This document shows positions 15,881 to 27,734 of a stretch of 64,000 nucleotides of DNA, piece by piece. A program made the position numbers and the translations under genes. Location of the stretch: contig CAVTOZ010000001.1 of assembly GCA_963736505.1 (NCBI GenBank), positions 372,001-436,000 of the forward strand, in the 5' to 3' direction. Within the stretch, counting starts at the first letter, position 1. The number at the start of each line of letters is the position of its first letter. The notes under the pieces were generated by a model. That model did no database searches and was not told where the DNA came from. It worked only from the letters and a program-made list of their open reading frames with translations. Source of the stretch: Solirubrobacter sp963736505 (GTDB taxonomy: Bacteria > Actinomycetota > Thermoleophilia > Solirubrobacterales > Solirubrobacteraceae).

Positions 15881-16183
15881 TCAGGACGATACGGCGCGCA
15901 CCAGCGCCGTCGTCGCGGCGGCCGCGGCGACGACGGCGAGGAACGGGGCGCGAAGGCGCACGGCGACGAGCGCGGTGACGAGCCCGGCGACGCGCGCGTC
16001 GAGCGTCAGCTGGCGCGCGGTGACGAACGTCTGCAGCCCGATCAGCGCGGCGAGCAGCGCCACGGGAAGCAGCGCGGCGACGCGCTGCGTGCGCGCGCCC
16101 TCGAGCACCCGCGCGGGGACGGAGAGACCCGCGAGCTTGAGCGCGTAGCACCCGCCGGAGGCGACCAGGATCGCGGTCCACAT
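15881..16183 (-). CDS. azlD: AzlD-type branched-chain amino acid transport subunit
   Basis: A 100-residue membrane protein with three or four hydrophobic segments, matching the AzlD partner of AzlC (TAILVASGGCYALKLAG, AALLPVALLAALIGLQTFV). AzlCD systems export branched-chain amino acids and some toxic analogues. The start ATG shares one base with the azlC stop (TGATG), so the two are translationally coupled. Confidence 0.85.
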   Translation of the reverse strand: MWTAILVASGGCYALKLAGLSVPARVLEGARTQRVAALLPVALLAALIGLQTFVTARQLTLDARVAGLVTALVAVRLRAPFLAVVAAAAATTALVRAVSS

Positions 16184-16794
16184 CAGGCTCGGACCCGGGA
16201 TCGCTTGACGCCCACCGCGACGGCGACCGCGGCGGCGACGAGGACGGGGACTCCGGCGGGGACGAGCGGGACGGCGATCAGGGCGGCGGCGGTGGCGGCG
16301 AGCGCGACGGCGCGGGGCTCGCGCGCGTCGAGGCGCGGCGCGAGGAGCGCGACGAAGGCCGCCGGGGCGGCGGCGTCGAGCCCGAGCGTGCGCGGGTCCG
16401 ACAGCGTCGCGCCCGCCAGCGCGCCGGCGAGCGTCCCGAGGTTCCAGAACACGAAGACGGCGGCGCCCGTGGCCCAGAACCCGCGCCGCCCGTGGGCGAG
16501 CGCCATCGCCGTGCTCTCGTCGATCACCAGGTGCGCCGCGCGGCGCGGCAGCATCGGCGTCAGGCGCAGCCCGTAGAGCCCGTTGCGCGCGCCCAGCAGC
16601 AGCGCCGAGGCGACCGCGCCGACCGCGCCGCCGGCGATCAGCCCGACGAACGCGAACTGCGACGCGCCGGTGAACATCAGGGCCGACAGCGCGCTCGCCT
16701 GCGGCACCGAGAGCCCCGCGGCGACCGCCAGGGCGCCGAAGGACAACCCGTACGCGCCGGTCGCGACGCCGATCCCGAGCGCATCTCGTCTCAC
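16183..16794 (-). CDS. azlC: AzlC-type branched-chain amino acid transport subunit
   Basis: A 203-residue polytopic membrane protein of the AzlC family: GAYGLSFGALAVAAGLS, ALMFTGASQFAFVGLIAGG, LLGARNGLYGLRLTPML and the DESTAMALAH loop are diagnostic. It forms the large subunit of the AzlCD branched-chain amino acid exporter. GTG at 16794 is chosen because a TAACGT box stands exactly seven bases upstream; another in-frame GTG lies at 16803. It is divergent from an Lrp-type gene, the arrangement seen with azlB in other bacteria, so that regulator probably controls it. Confidence 0.88.
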   Translation of the reverse strand: MRRDALGIGVATGAYGLSFGALAVAAGLSVPQASALSALMFTGASQFAFVGLIAGGAVGAVASALLLGARNGLYGLRLTPMLPRRAAHLVIDESTAMALAHGRRGFWATGAAVFVFWNLGTLAGALAGATLSDPRTLGLDAAAPAAFVALLAPRLDAREPRAVALAATAAALIAVPLVPAGVPVLVAAAVAVAVGVKRSRVRA

Positions 16795-16823
16795 TCCCCG
16801 CACGTTACGGCGAACGCACCGGC

Positions 16824-16837
16824 ATTTCCGCGCAAAT
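16824..16837. promoter_or_regulatory. Lrp-type operator candidate
   Basis: ATTTCCGCGCAAAT is one mismatch away from the palindrome ATTTGCGCGCAAAT, the A/T-flanked pattern bound by Lrp/AsnC proteins. It stands between azlC and the divergent Lrp gene. A TAGTAT -10 box for the Lrp gene follows at 16861-16866. Binding is inferred. Confidence 0.5.
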
Positions 16838-16874
16838 CACGGTGCCATCCGCGCCTCGATTAGTATTTCCTGCG

Positions 16875-17312
16875 ATGGATCGCCTCGATCGCGCAATCCT
16901 GTCCCAGCTCGAGCAGGACGGCCGGCTGTCCAACGTCGAGCTGGCCGAGCGCGTGAGCCTCAGCCCCTCGGCCTGCCTCCGGCGCGTCCGCAACCTCGAG
17001 CAGTCCGGCGTCATCACCGGCTACCGCGCGGTGATCGATCCGAAGGCGGTCGGCCGCGCGTTCCAGATCACCGTCCACGCGACGCTGCTGATGCGCAACC
17101 GCACCACGATCGAGACGTTCGAGGCGGCCGTCGTCGAGCTCGACGAGGTGCTCGAGTGCCGCCGCATGTACGGCGATCCCGACTACCTGATGCGCGTCGC
17201 GGTCGCCGACTCCGACGCCTACGAGCAGTTCCTGATGAACGTGCTCGCCGACCTGCCCGGCCTCGCGCGGATGACGTCGCAGTTCACGATGAAGACGATC
17301 AAGCCGGTCTGA
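16875..17312 (+). CDS. Lrp/AsnC-family regulator (AzlB/BkdR-like)
   Basis: A 145-residue Lrp/AsnC protein: N-terminal helix-turn-helix (LDRAILSQLEQDGRLSNVEL, AERVSLSPSACLRRVRNLEQ) then the ligand-binding RAM domain (CRRMYGDPDYLMRVAVADSDAYEQF). These proteins sense amino acids and form octamers on DNA. ATG at 16875 lies eight bases after TAGTAT, so the mRNA is probably leaderless. The divergent azlCD genes are the likely targets, making leucine, isoleucine or valine likely ligands. Its last 14 bases overlap the convergent deacetylase gene. Confidence 0.9.
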   Translation: MDRLDRAILSQLEQDGRLSNVELAERVSLSPSACLRRVRNLEQSGVITGYRAVIDPKAVGRAFQITVHATLLMRNRTTIETFEAAVVELDEVLECRRMYGDPDYLMRVAVADSDAYEQFLMNVLADLPGLARMTSQFTMKTIKPV

Positions 17313-17982
17313 GCAGCGGGCGTGGGCGAGCCCTCGGGTGGCGCGCCAGCTCGCCCAGCAGCGCCGCGGCGCGGTCGAAGTCGTCGCGCTCCATCACGGC
17401 GTGATGGAACATCAGGCCGACCGGCCCGCCTTCGGCCACGAGGCCCGCGAAGCGCGCGTCCAGCTCGTCCGGCGCCAGGCGCGCGAAGTCGAGATGGACG
17501 GGCACCTCGGCGAGCCCGTCGAGGCCGAACGGCTCGGCCCGGTGCTCGCGCGAGAGCACGGAGATGCCGAGGTCGCGCACCGCCCGCGCGGTGTCGAGGG
17601 TGCAGCGGTTCCACGGCGGCGTGAAGACCGGCTGGACCGCGTCGCCGAGCAGCTCGCGCAGGCGCGAGCGCCCGGCCGCGATGTCGGCGTGCACCTCGGC
17701 GTAGGAGCGGCTCGGCCCGAACTCGCACTTGCGCCCCTCCAGCTCGTGGTTGGCGTGCGAGAACCCGTGCTGGTGCAGCCCCAGCCACGGCCGCGCGAGC
17801 AGCTCGCGCGCGAGCTCCTCCGACAGCGCGGCCGGGATCACGGCGAGGTCGAGCGGGAGCCCGAGCGCGCCGAACAGATCGCACAGCGACAGCAGCCGCG
17901 CATCGTCCCAGCCGGCGTCGTCGTCGCGGAAGAACACCTCCACCGGAACCGGCGCCGCGGAGAGCGAATCTAAGAGTTTCAT
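17299..17982 (-). CDS. Polysaccharide deacetylase-like (NodB-fold) protein
   Basis: A 227-residue protein resembling the carbohydrate esterase 4/NodB fold: FFRDDDAGWDDARL at the N-terminus gives the metal-binding aspartates, LGLHQHGFSHANHE the histidine motif, and VFTPPWNRC the substrate-groove motif. Such enzymes remove acetyl groups from cell-surface sugars. There is no signal peptide, so it may act on a cytoplasmic or membrane-linked precursor. ATG at 17982 is preferred over TTG at 17985. It is divergent from the glycosyltransferase that opens the polysaccharide cluster. Confidence 0.72.
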   Translation of the reverse strand: MKLLDSLSAAPVPVEVFFRDDDAGWDDARLLSLCDLFGALGLPLDLAVIPAALSEELARELLARPWLGLHQHGFSHANHELEGRKCEFGPSRSYAEVHADIAAGRSRLRELLGDAVQPVFTPPWNRCTLDTARAVRDLGISVLSREHRAEPFGLDGLAEVPVHLDFARLAPDELDARFAGLVAEGGPVGLMFHHAVMERDDFDRAAALLGELARHPRARPRPLLRPA

Positions 17983-18023
17983 CAAGAGCGTGACGTGGCG
18001 GTCGTGGCAGTTGTCACCGGCGT

Positions 18024-19310
18024 GTGAACGGGTCCGTCGCCTACATCCTGATGGGTTACCCCCGCGTCTCGGAGACGTTCATCGCCTCCGAGATCCTCCG
18101 GGTCGAGCGCGCGGGCGTCCCGCTGCGCCTGTTCGTGATCAAGCCGGTCGAGGCGCGCGAGCGCGGGCACCGCCACCCGGTCGCCGACGCGATCGCCGCC
18201 CAGCCCGCGTACCTCCCCGATCCCGCGGCGCTGCGCGCGCCGCTGCACCGCTGGAGGGCGGCGCACCTCCGTCCATTCGTGCCCGCCCTCCGGCGCTGCC
18301 TGCGCGAGCGCCCGCGCGGCGTGGCGCGCGCGCTCGCGATCGTCGTGCCCCAGTACGCGCGCGACCGCCGGCGCAAGGTCTATGTCCGCGAGCTGCTGCA
18401 GGCGGCCGCGCTCGCCGACCGCCTGCTCGACGCGCCCGACGTGCGCCACCTGCACGCCCACTTCGCCCACGGCACGACCACCGTCACGTGGCTCGCCGCG
18501 ACGATCGCCGGCGTCCCGTTCAGCTTCACCGGCCACGCGCGCGACATCTACTCCGGCCGGCTCAACCGGCCCGGCTGGCTGCGCCGCAAGCTGCTCGCGG
18601 CGCGCTTCACCGTCACCTGCACCGAGGCCAACGTCCGCCACCTGCGGGCGATCGCGCCCGAGGCCGAGATCCGGCTCGTCTACCACGGCCTGTCGGCCGA
18701 CTTCACCCAGCTGCTCCAGGACGGCGCGCCGCCCCGCGAGCGCAACGGCTCCCTGCGCGTGCTCGGCGTCGGCCGGCTCGTGGAGAAGAAGGGCTTCGAC
18801 GTGCTGGTCGACGCGTGCGCGATGCTGCGCGACCGCGGCGTCCCGTTCGAGGCCCGGATCGTCGGCCAGGAGGACGCCGAGGGCGACGCGCTGCGCCAGA
18901 GGATCGCGCGGCTGGGGCTCGACGGCCTCGTCAGCCTGCCCGGCCCGACGGATCCCGCCGGCCTGCTCGGCGAGTACCGCCGCGCCGGCGCGCTGTGCAT
19001 GCCGTGCCGGCTGCTGCCGGACGACCGCGACGGGATCCCGAACGTGCTCGTCGAGGCGATGGCGGCCGGCGCGCCGGTCGTCGCCACGAGCGTCTCGGGC
19101 ATCCCCGAGCTCGTCTGCGACGACGTCAACGGGCTGCTCGTCGACCCGGACGATCCTGAGTCGCTCGCCGGCGCGCTCGCCCGCCTGCACGCGGATCCCG
19201 AGCTCGCCGCCCGCCTGGCCGCCGAAGCCCGCGCGACGGTGCGCGAGCGCTTCGACGGCGAGCGGCTGGCGCGCGGCCTGGCCGCGAGGTTCGAAGAGGC
19301 GATCGCGTGA
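18024..19310 (+). CDS. GT4-family glycosyltransferase
   Basis: A 428-residue retaining glycosyltransferase of family 4. The N-domain has YILMGYPRVSETFIASEI and a HAHFAHG motif; the C-domain has LRVLGVGRLVEKKGFDVLV, then DGIPNVLVEAMAAGAPVVAT with the E-x7-E nucleotide-sugar signature (EAMAAGAPVVATSVSGIPE). It would add a sugar from a nucleotide donor to a cell-surface glycan. GTG at 18024 is the start. It is the first and still fully intact gene of a rightward cluster, and its stop overlaps the next gene's GTG (GTGA). Confidence 0.9.
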   Translation: MNGSVAYILMGYPRVSETFIASEILRVERAGVPLRLFVIKPVEARERGHRHPVADAIAAQPAYLPDPAALRAPLHRWRAAHLRPFVPALRRCLRERPRGVARALAIVVPQYARDRRRKVYVRELLQAAALADRLLDAPDVRHLHAHFAHGTTTVTWLAATIAGVPFSFTGHARDIYSGRLNRPGWLRRKLLAARFTVTCTEANVRHLRAIAPEAEIRLVYHGLSADFTQLLQDGAPPRERNGSLRVLGVGRLVEKKGFDVLVDACAMLRDRGVPFEARIVGQEDAEGDALRQRIARLGLDGLVSLPGPTDPAGLLGEYRRAGALCMPCRLLPDDRDGIPNVLVEAMAAGAPVVATSVSGIPELVCDDVNGLLVDPDDPESLAGALARLHADPELAARLAAEARATVRERFDGERLARGLAARFEEAIA

Positions 19311-20792
19311 TCGCCGTGCGCCCGCGCCCCGTGCTGTGCGTGAACGAGCACGAGCACCGCGACCGCGCGCTCGCCGAGGCGGTCGCCGCCGGGCGCTTCA
19401 CGCACGTCGGCGAGACGCGCTTCCTCGGCGCCGAGCCCGAGTGGCTGACGGCCGACCTGCCGGCCGACGAGGAGTGGCGGATCGAGTGGGTGAAGTTCTA
19501 TTACGGGCTCGACCTCGCCGACGCGTTCCGCGCCACCGGCGACCGCCGCTTCCTCGAGGCGTGGGAGCGGCTCGTGGCCTCCTGGATCGTCCAGGTCCCG
19601 TTCGACCACGACCCGAGCGACGTCACCGCGCGCCGGATCCTGAACTGGATCTACGCGTGGCAGCGACTGCCCGAGGCGCGACTGGGCGAGATCCTGGCCG
19701 ACAGCATCCGCGACCAGGCGCGCCATGTGCGCGCGACGCTCGCGCCCGAGCGCAACCACCGCACGCTCGAGCTCTACGCGCTGCTGATCGCCGGCCTCGC
19801 GCTGGACGACGCCGATCTGCGCGACCACGCGGTCGCCGAGTTGCAGGACAACCTGCTGACCGACTTCCTCCCGGACGGCGTGCACCGCGAGGCGTCGACG
19901 CACTACCACATGGTCGCCCTGCGCTCGATGGTCGGCGCTCGGGCGAACTGCCGCCGCCACGGCGTGCGCATGACCGCCGCGTTCGACGCCCGGCTGTCGG
20001 CCGCGTGCGACTTCGCCCGCGCCATGCGCCGCCCGGACGGGACGATCCCGGCGCTGTCGGACAGCGACACCGGCGACTACCAGCCGCTGCTCGCGCTCGC
20101 CGCGCGGCTGCTCCACCGGCCCGAGCTGGCGCGCCCGGCCGCCGGCGCGCGGGAGTTCGCGCGCCGGCGGCTACTTCACCCGGCGCGCCGGCGACCGCTT
20201 CCTGATCTTCGACTGCGGGCCGCTCGGCGACGGCGGCCACGGCCACTACGACGCGCTCAGCGTCGAGGCGTGGGACGGCGACCGCCCGCTCGTGCTCGAC
20301 CCCGGCCGCTACACGTACGCCGAGCCTGAGCGCCGCTGGTTCCGCGGCACGGCGGCGCACAACACGGTGACCGTCGACGGGCTCGACCAGACGCCGTACG
20401 CGCGCGGGCGCTCCAGCGCGCCGGCGGCGCAGGCGACGTACCTCGCCGCGGGCTTCGTGCTGGCCGCGAGGTCCGCAGCCCGCTCTACGACGCCGTCCAC
20501 CGCCGCCGGGTGACGCTGCGCGACGGCGGCTGGGAGATCGAGGACCGGCTCTCGGGCGGCCGCCACCGCTACGACCTGCGCTGGCACCTGCCGCCCGGGC
20601 GCCGCGCGCGTGCTGCCGGGCGGGCGCGTGCTCGGCAACGGCGTCGCGCTGCGGATCGAGGGCGCGCGCCGCATCGCGCTGGAGCCGGGCTGGATCTCGC
20701 CGCGCTACGGCGTCCGCGAGGCGGCGCCGGTGGTGAGCGCCGTGACGGACGCGGACGCGGCGCGGTTCGTGACGCGGATCGAGCCGGCATGA
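19307..20792 (+). pseudogene. Heparinase II/III-like polysaccharide lyase, three frame slips
   Basis: The protein reads as a heparinase II/III family lyase: a helical toroid domain up to about 20140 (RILNWIYAWQRLP, DGVHREASTHYHMVALRSMV) followed by the beta-sandwich half (DCGPLGDGGHGHYDALS, DPGRYTY, RGTAAHNTVTVDG). The frame changes by one base near 20165 (+1), 20468 (-1) and 20598 (+1); across these joins the family sequence continues without loss and no true nonsense codon is met. It may be functional if the slips are sequence errors. The stop overlaps the next start (ATGA at 20789). A role in trimming or modifying the cluster's glycan is inferred. Confidence 0.75.
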
Positions 20793-21854
20793 GCGTCCTC
20801 GCCCCCGATCCCGCGGTCCCCCGGCGCGACGCGCTGCTGCGCCCGGTCACCGCCGCCGGCGTGCTCTCGCGCCGGCTGCTCGGCGGCGTGCCGCCCGGGC
20901 GCTGCGAGCTCGTGTACGCGAAGTACCGCTTCGGCGGCGGCCTGCGGCGTCGTCTACCGGCTCGACGACGCGATCGTGTCCGCGCGCACGTTCGCCGCCC
21001 CCGGCCGTGAGCGCGGCGTCCAGGCGCCCGAGGTCGGCGCGGTCCTGTGGACGTTCCCCGACGACCGCCGGCTCACGACGCTGGCGCGGCTCGCCGAGCT
21101 CGGGCCGCTCGTCGCCTACGCGCCCGAGAAGTCCGCCACCGTCGCGGTGTTCGAAGGCGCCGAGATCGTCGCCTACGCGAAGGCGACGAGCGACGAGCTG
21201 CGCGGGCTGCGCCACGCGTCCGAGCTCGACGTCCCGCGCGTGCTCGCCACCGATCCGCTGCTCGTGATCGAAGCGATCCACGGCGAGCGGCTCGACCGCG
21301 CGGACGACCTGCACGGGCTCGGCAGCGCGCTCGCACGGCTGCACGAGCTGGCGCCGCCGCGCGAGCGCTTCGCGCGGCTCGACCTCGAGCGCCTCGCGAC
21401 GGCCGCGGAGGTCGTCGCCCGCGCGCGCCCCGACGCGGCGCGCGCCGCCGAGCGCGTGCTCCAGCGCCTGATCGCGATGCGCGACGACGCGCACGGGCCG
21501 GTCGTATGCGTGCACGGCGACGCCAACCTGCGCAACGCCATCCGCCGCCCGGACGGCCGCGTCGCGCTGCTCGACCTCGAGCACCTCGCGGCGGGCCCCG
21601 CCGCCGCCGACCTCGGCCAGCTGCTCGCGCTGCGGCTCACCGATCGCCGGCCGGGCCGCGCGCTGCTGGCCGGCTACGCGACCGTCGCTCCGCTCCCGGA
21701 CCGCGCGAGCCTGCGCTGGCACACCGCGGCCTGCGTGCTCGCGCGCGTCGCGCTGCCCGCCGTCAACCGCGTCCGGCCCGCGCTGCTGGAGCGCACGCGC
21801 GCGCTGCTCGACGCGGCCGCCGACCTCGTCACGCGAGCGCGGGTCGCCGCATGA
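20789..21854 (+). pseudogene. APH/choline-kinase-like phosphotransferase, one frame slip
   Basis: A phosphotransferase of the aminoglycoside/choline kinase fold, about 355 residues. The catalytic loop is VVCVHGDANLRNAIRR and the metal site is VALLDLEHLAAGPAAADLG. The N-lobe has YAKYRFGGGL continuing in a second frame as VVYRLDDAIVSARTF, with a +1 slip near 20945. In polysaccharide clusters such kinases may phosphorylate sugars or other small metabolites; the substrate here is not known. Both ends overlap neighbours by ATGA, so it sits firmly inside the operon. Confidence 0.75.
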
Positions 21855-22911
21855 AGCCCGCGCTGCTCTTCTACTGCCAGCACTCGGTCGGGCTCGGGCA
21901 CCTGACGCGCTCGTACGCGCTGTGCGCCGCGCTCACGCGCCGCTTCCGCGTGACGCTGCTGTGCGGCGGCGAGCTGCCCGACGGGATCGCGCCGCCGCCC
22001 GGCGTCGAGCTCGTCCCGCTGCCGCCGCTGGGCGTCGGCCCGGACGGCTTCGGCAGCGCCCACCCGCGCTTCAGCACCGCGCGCGCGTGGGCGGTGCGGT
22101 CGGAGCGGCATCCAGGCCGCGCTGAAGCGGCGCAAGCCCGCCGTCGTGCTCGTGGAGCTGTTCCCGTTCGGCCGCGCGAAGTTCGCGCGCGAGCTCGTGC
22201 CGCTGCTCGAGCAGGCGCGCGCGCTCAGGGCGCGTTCACGGCCTGCAGCCTGCGCGACATCCTCGTCTCCGCGCGCGGCGACCAGCGCGCCCATGACGAG
22301 CGCGCCCGCGCGCTGGCGGACGAGCTGCTCGACGCCGTGCTGGTGCACAGCGACCCGCGCTTCGCGCGGCTGGAGGACACGTTCGGCGCGTCGCTGCGGG
22401 TCCCCGTCCACTACACCGGCTTCGTCACCGGCCCCGTGCCCGCGCCGGCGCGGCGCGAGCCGGTGATCGTCGTCTCGGCCGGCGGCGGCCGCGTCGGCGA
22501 GCCGCTGCTGCGCGCCGCCATCGAGGCCGCGCCCGACGACGTCCGCCTGCGCGTGATCACCGGCCCGCTGTTCCCGAGGGACGCCCGCCTCCCGCGCCGC
22601 CCCAACGTCGAGATCGTCCGCTGCGTCCCCGACCTCGCCGCCGAGCTGCGCAGCGCCGCCGCCAGCGTGAGCCAGTGCGGCTACAACACCGCGCTCGACA
22701 TCGTCCGCACCGGCGTGCCCGCGCTCGTCGTGCCCTACGCGACGCCGGAGGAGGACGAGCAGACCCGGCGCGCGCGCCGGCTCGAGTCGCTCGGCCTGCT
22801 GCAGGTCGGCACGCTCGCGGACCTCGACCTCACCTCGCTGCTCGCCTTCCGCCCCGCCGCCGCGACGCTCGACCTCGACGGCGCCCACGCGACTACGGAG
22901 CTGCTCGCCGC

Positions 22912-22915
<4 letters not shown>
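21851..22915 (+). pseudogene. MurG/GT28-like glycosyltransferase, two frame slips
   Basis: About 355 residues of a GT-B glycosyltransferase. The start GLGHLTRSYALCAAL is the N-terminal glycine-rich loop of this group, and SVSQCGYNTALDIVRTGVPALVVPY is the donor-binding C-terminal motif shared with GT28/MurG proteins. Between about 22108 (+1) and 22230 (-1) the coding frame changes and then returns; in that frame it reads VVLVELFPFGRAKFARELVP, so the insert is coding too. It would add a sugar using a nucleotide donor. ATGA overlaps join it to both neighbours. Confidence 0.78.
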
Positions 22916-25056
<2,141 letters not shown>

Positions 25057-25611
25057 CGATGCAGCGCCGCGTCGCCGGCGCGGGCGCCGATAGTCGGCGG
25101 CCGACGTCGCCGGCGACGGCCGGCGAGGCCGTCGCGCGGCTGCAGCGGGCCGCGCTCCCGCGCCTGCGCGGAGGTGCCGCCCGCGCACCTGGTCGACATC
25201 GCGCGGCGGGCGCGCCGAGTTGATCGAGGCGGTCGCTCCCGGCACGCGGGGCCGGGCGGCTCGTCGCGCCGGCTGCGCGACACGCTGCCGGAGAGGTGCG
25301 CTGCGCCCGGCGCACGGCGACTTCCACGTCGACCAGTTGCTGCTCGGCGGCGACGGCCTCGCCGTGCTCGACCTCGACGGGCTCTGCCTCGCCCCGCCCG
25401 CGCACGATCTCGCCACGTACGCGGCCGACGTCGTGCGCGGCCGCGAGTCAGACGCGCGCCGGCGTCGCACGCCGTCCTGCGATCCGCTGATCGGCGGCTA
25501 CGGCGGCCCGCCGCCGGACCTCGAGTGGCATCTCGCGACGGCGATCCTCACGCGCGCCGCGCACCCGTTCCAGCGGCAGGTTGCCGGACTGGCGCGAGAC
25601 GCGTGGAGGCG

Positions 25612-26604
25612 ATGGTAGCGCGCGGCGGAGGCGTCCCTTGCGCTAGCGCGCTCGTCACCGGCTGCGCGGGCTTCATCGGCTCGCACCTGACCGAGTCGCT
25701 GCTCGCCGACGGCTACGCGGTCCGGGGCATCGACGCCTTCACCGACAACTACGAGGCCGCCGGCAAGCGCTCGAACCTCGCGCGGGCGAGCCGAGTACGA
25801 CCGCTTCGACCTGATCGCCGCCGACCTCGCGTCCGCCGACGCGCGGGCGCTGCTGGACGGCTGCGACGTCGTCTTCCACCTCGCCGGCGAGCCGGGCGTG
25901 CGCGACAGCTGGGGCGCGGGCTTCGACCGCTACACGCGCAACAACGTGACGGCGACGCAGCGGCTGCTGGAGGCGCGTCGAGCCGGGGACGCGGTTCGTC
26001 TACGCGTCGTCCTCGAGCGTCTACGGCGACGCGCTGCGGCTGCCCACGGGCGAGGACGTCGCGCCGCGGCCGCTGTCGCCGTACGGCGTGACCAAGCTGG
26101 CGGCCGAGCACCTATGCGTGCTGTACGCGGCCGAGCACGGCGTCGACACGATCGCGCTGCGCTACTTCTCCGTCTACGGCCCGCGCCAGCGGCCGGACAT
26201 GGCGTTCCGGCGCTTCTGCGAGGCGATCGCGGGCCGGCGGGCCGTTGGAGCTGTTCGGCGACGGCGCGCCAGACGCGCGACTTCACGTTCGTCGACGACA
26301 TCGTCGCCGCGACCCGCGCGGCGGGCGCGGTCTCGCGCGGCGGCGGGCGGGTCTACAACATCGGCGGCGGGTCGCGCGTCTCGCTCAACCGCACGCTCGA
26401 GCTGCTCGCCGGGCTTGCCGGCCGCCCGCTCGACGTCCGCCGCAGCGAGCGCGAGGCGGGCGACGCGCACGACACCGGCGCCGACATCCCCGCGCCCGCG
26501 ACGAGCTCGGCTTCGCTCCCGCGACGGCGCTCCAGGACGGGCTGGCGGCCGAGCTGGAGTGGGTGCTGGCGCCGGAGCTGGCTAGCGCAGGCGCGCGAGC
26601 CTGA
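25612..26604 (+). pseudogene. NAD-dependent sugar-nucleotide epimerase/dehydratase, multiply frame-slipped
   Basis: An extended short-chain dehydrogenase of the UDP-glucose/UDP-glucuronate epimerase type, about 325 residues when frames are joined. The NAD motif VTGCAGFIGSHL, the VFHLAGEPGVRDSW block, the active-site serine strand FVYASSSSVYGDA, the catalytic YxxxK (YGVTK) and RYFSVYGPRQRPDM are all present. Frame changes lie near 25793, 25990, 26243, 26268 and 26490. It would make a nucleotide sugar for the cluster's glycosyltransferases. Its end overlaps the convergent PucR gene by 23 bases. Confidence 0.75.
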
Positions 26605-27712
26605 GCGCGAGATGGCACAGGAGGCGGTCCTCGCCGTCGTGCAGGTCCACCTCCGCCAGCTCCTCGATCCGGCGCAGGCGGTAGTAGAGCCCGCCGCGGT
26701 GCAGCGACAGCGCCGCGGCGGTCGCCTTCACGTCGCCGGCGTGCTCGAGGTAGGCCTCGAGCGTCCGCACGAGCGCCTCGTCGCCGCTGTCGAGCAGCCG
26801 CCGCAGCCCGTCGGGGAGGTCCTCGAGCGCCGACTCGGGCAGCGAGGAGACGAGCCGGTCGACGCCGAGCTCGTCCCAGCGCGCGCGGCCTGAGGCCGAG
26901 TGCGCGGCGACGCGCAGCGCCGCGAGCGCGCGGCGGTAGGACGTGCGCGCCTCGAGCAGCTCGTCGACCGCCTCGCCCTCGCCGACCAGCACGCGCGGCT
27001 CGCGCACGGTGCCGAGCGCCTCCGCGACGACGTCGCCCGGCATCCCGCGGCCGCCGGCCACGACCACGACGCCGTCGTCGACCCCGCCGCACAGCGCCTG
27101 CTTGGCGGGCAACCGGGCGCGCAGGCGGTCGAGCACGTCGGCGCGCCAGTCGTCGCCGGCCGAGCCGTCGGGCGCCGCCGCCCACACGCGCAGCGGGCGC
27201 AGCGGCAGGTAGTGGTCGGCCTCCAGCTCGGCCACGGCGGTCGCGGCGCGGCGCGGGTCGTCGCCGAGCAGCGCCGCGACGAGCTCCTGCTCGCGCCGGC
27301 GGCGGTACAGCGCAGCGTCGGCGTCGGGCTGCACGAGCGCGGCCGCCTCGGTCGCGGCGGCGCGCGCGAGCCGCAGCTCCTCGCCGGTGACGGGCGGGTC
27401 GTCGAGCAGCCACAGGTAGCCGAGCCGCCGGCCGCCGCCGACGAGCGGGACGCACACGCGGGCGCGCATCCCGATGTCGGGGTGCGCCGGGATCCGCAGC
27501 GGGCCGCCGGCGGTGCGGATGCCCTCGTCGTGCAGCGCGGTCCGCGCGGTCTCGGGCGCGAGCCGGCCGAGGATACTGGCGGTGCGGACCTCGTCGAGCT
27601 CGCCGAACTGGATGCTGTAGGCGAGTGGGCGCAGCTCGACGTCGTCGATCAGCACCGGGCGGCTGAGGCGAAGGCTCAGCGCATCGACGATCTCCTGAAG
27701 GCCACGCTCCAC
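26582..27712 (-). CDS. PucR/CdaR-type transcriptional regulator
   Basis: A 376-residue regulator. The N-terminal half has a GAF-like sensing region (IGMRARVCVPLVGGGRRLGYLWL). The C-terminus carries the PucR-type helix-turn-helix: LEAYLEHAGDVKATAAAL, LHRGGLYYRLRRIEEL and ARLR at the end. Such proteins respond to small metabolites. GTG at 27712 lies ten bases after TAAGGT, so a short or leaderless transcript is possible. It ends within the epimerase gene and is followed upstream by the CpsB-like phosphatase on the same strand, so control of the polysaccharide genes is a reasonable guess. Confidence 0.85.
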   Translation of the reverse strand: MERGLQEIVDALSLRLSRPVLIDDVELRPLAYSIQFGELDEVRTASILGRLAPETARTALHDEGIRTAGGPLRIPAHPDIGMRARVCVPLVGGGRRLGYLWLLDDPPVTGEELRLARAAATEAAALVQPDADAALYRRRREQELVAALLGDDPRRAATAVAELEADHYLPLRPLRVWAAAPDGSAGDDWRADVLDRLRARLPAKQALCGGVDDGVVVVAGGRGMPGDVVAEALGTVREPRVLVGEGEAVDELLEARTSYRRALAALRVAAHSASGRARWDELGVDRLVSSLPESALEDLPDGLRRLLDSGDEALVRTLEAYLEHAGDVKATAAALSLHRGGLYYRLRRIEELAEVDLHDGEDRLLCHLALRLARLR

Positions 27713-27734
27713 CGGAGCTGCGACCTTAGTCGGT

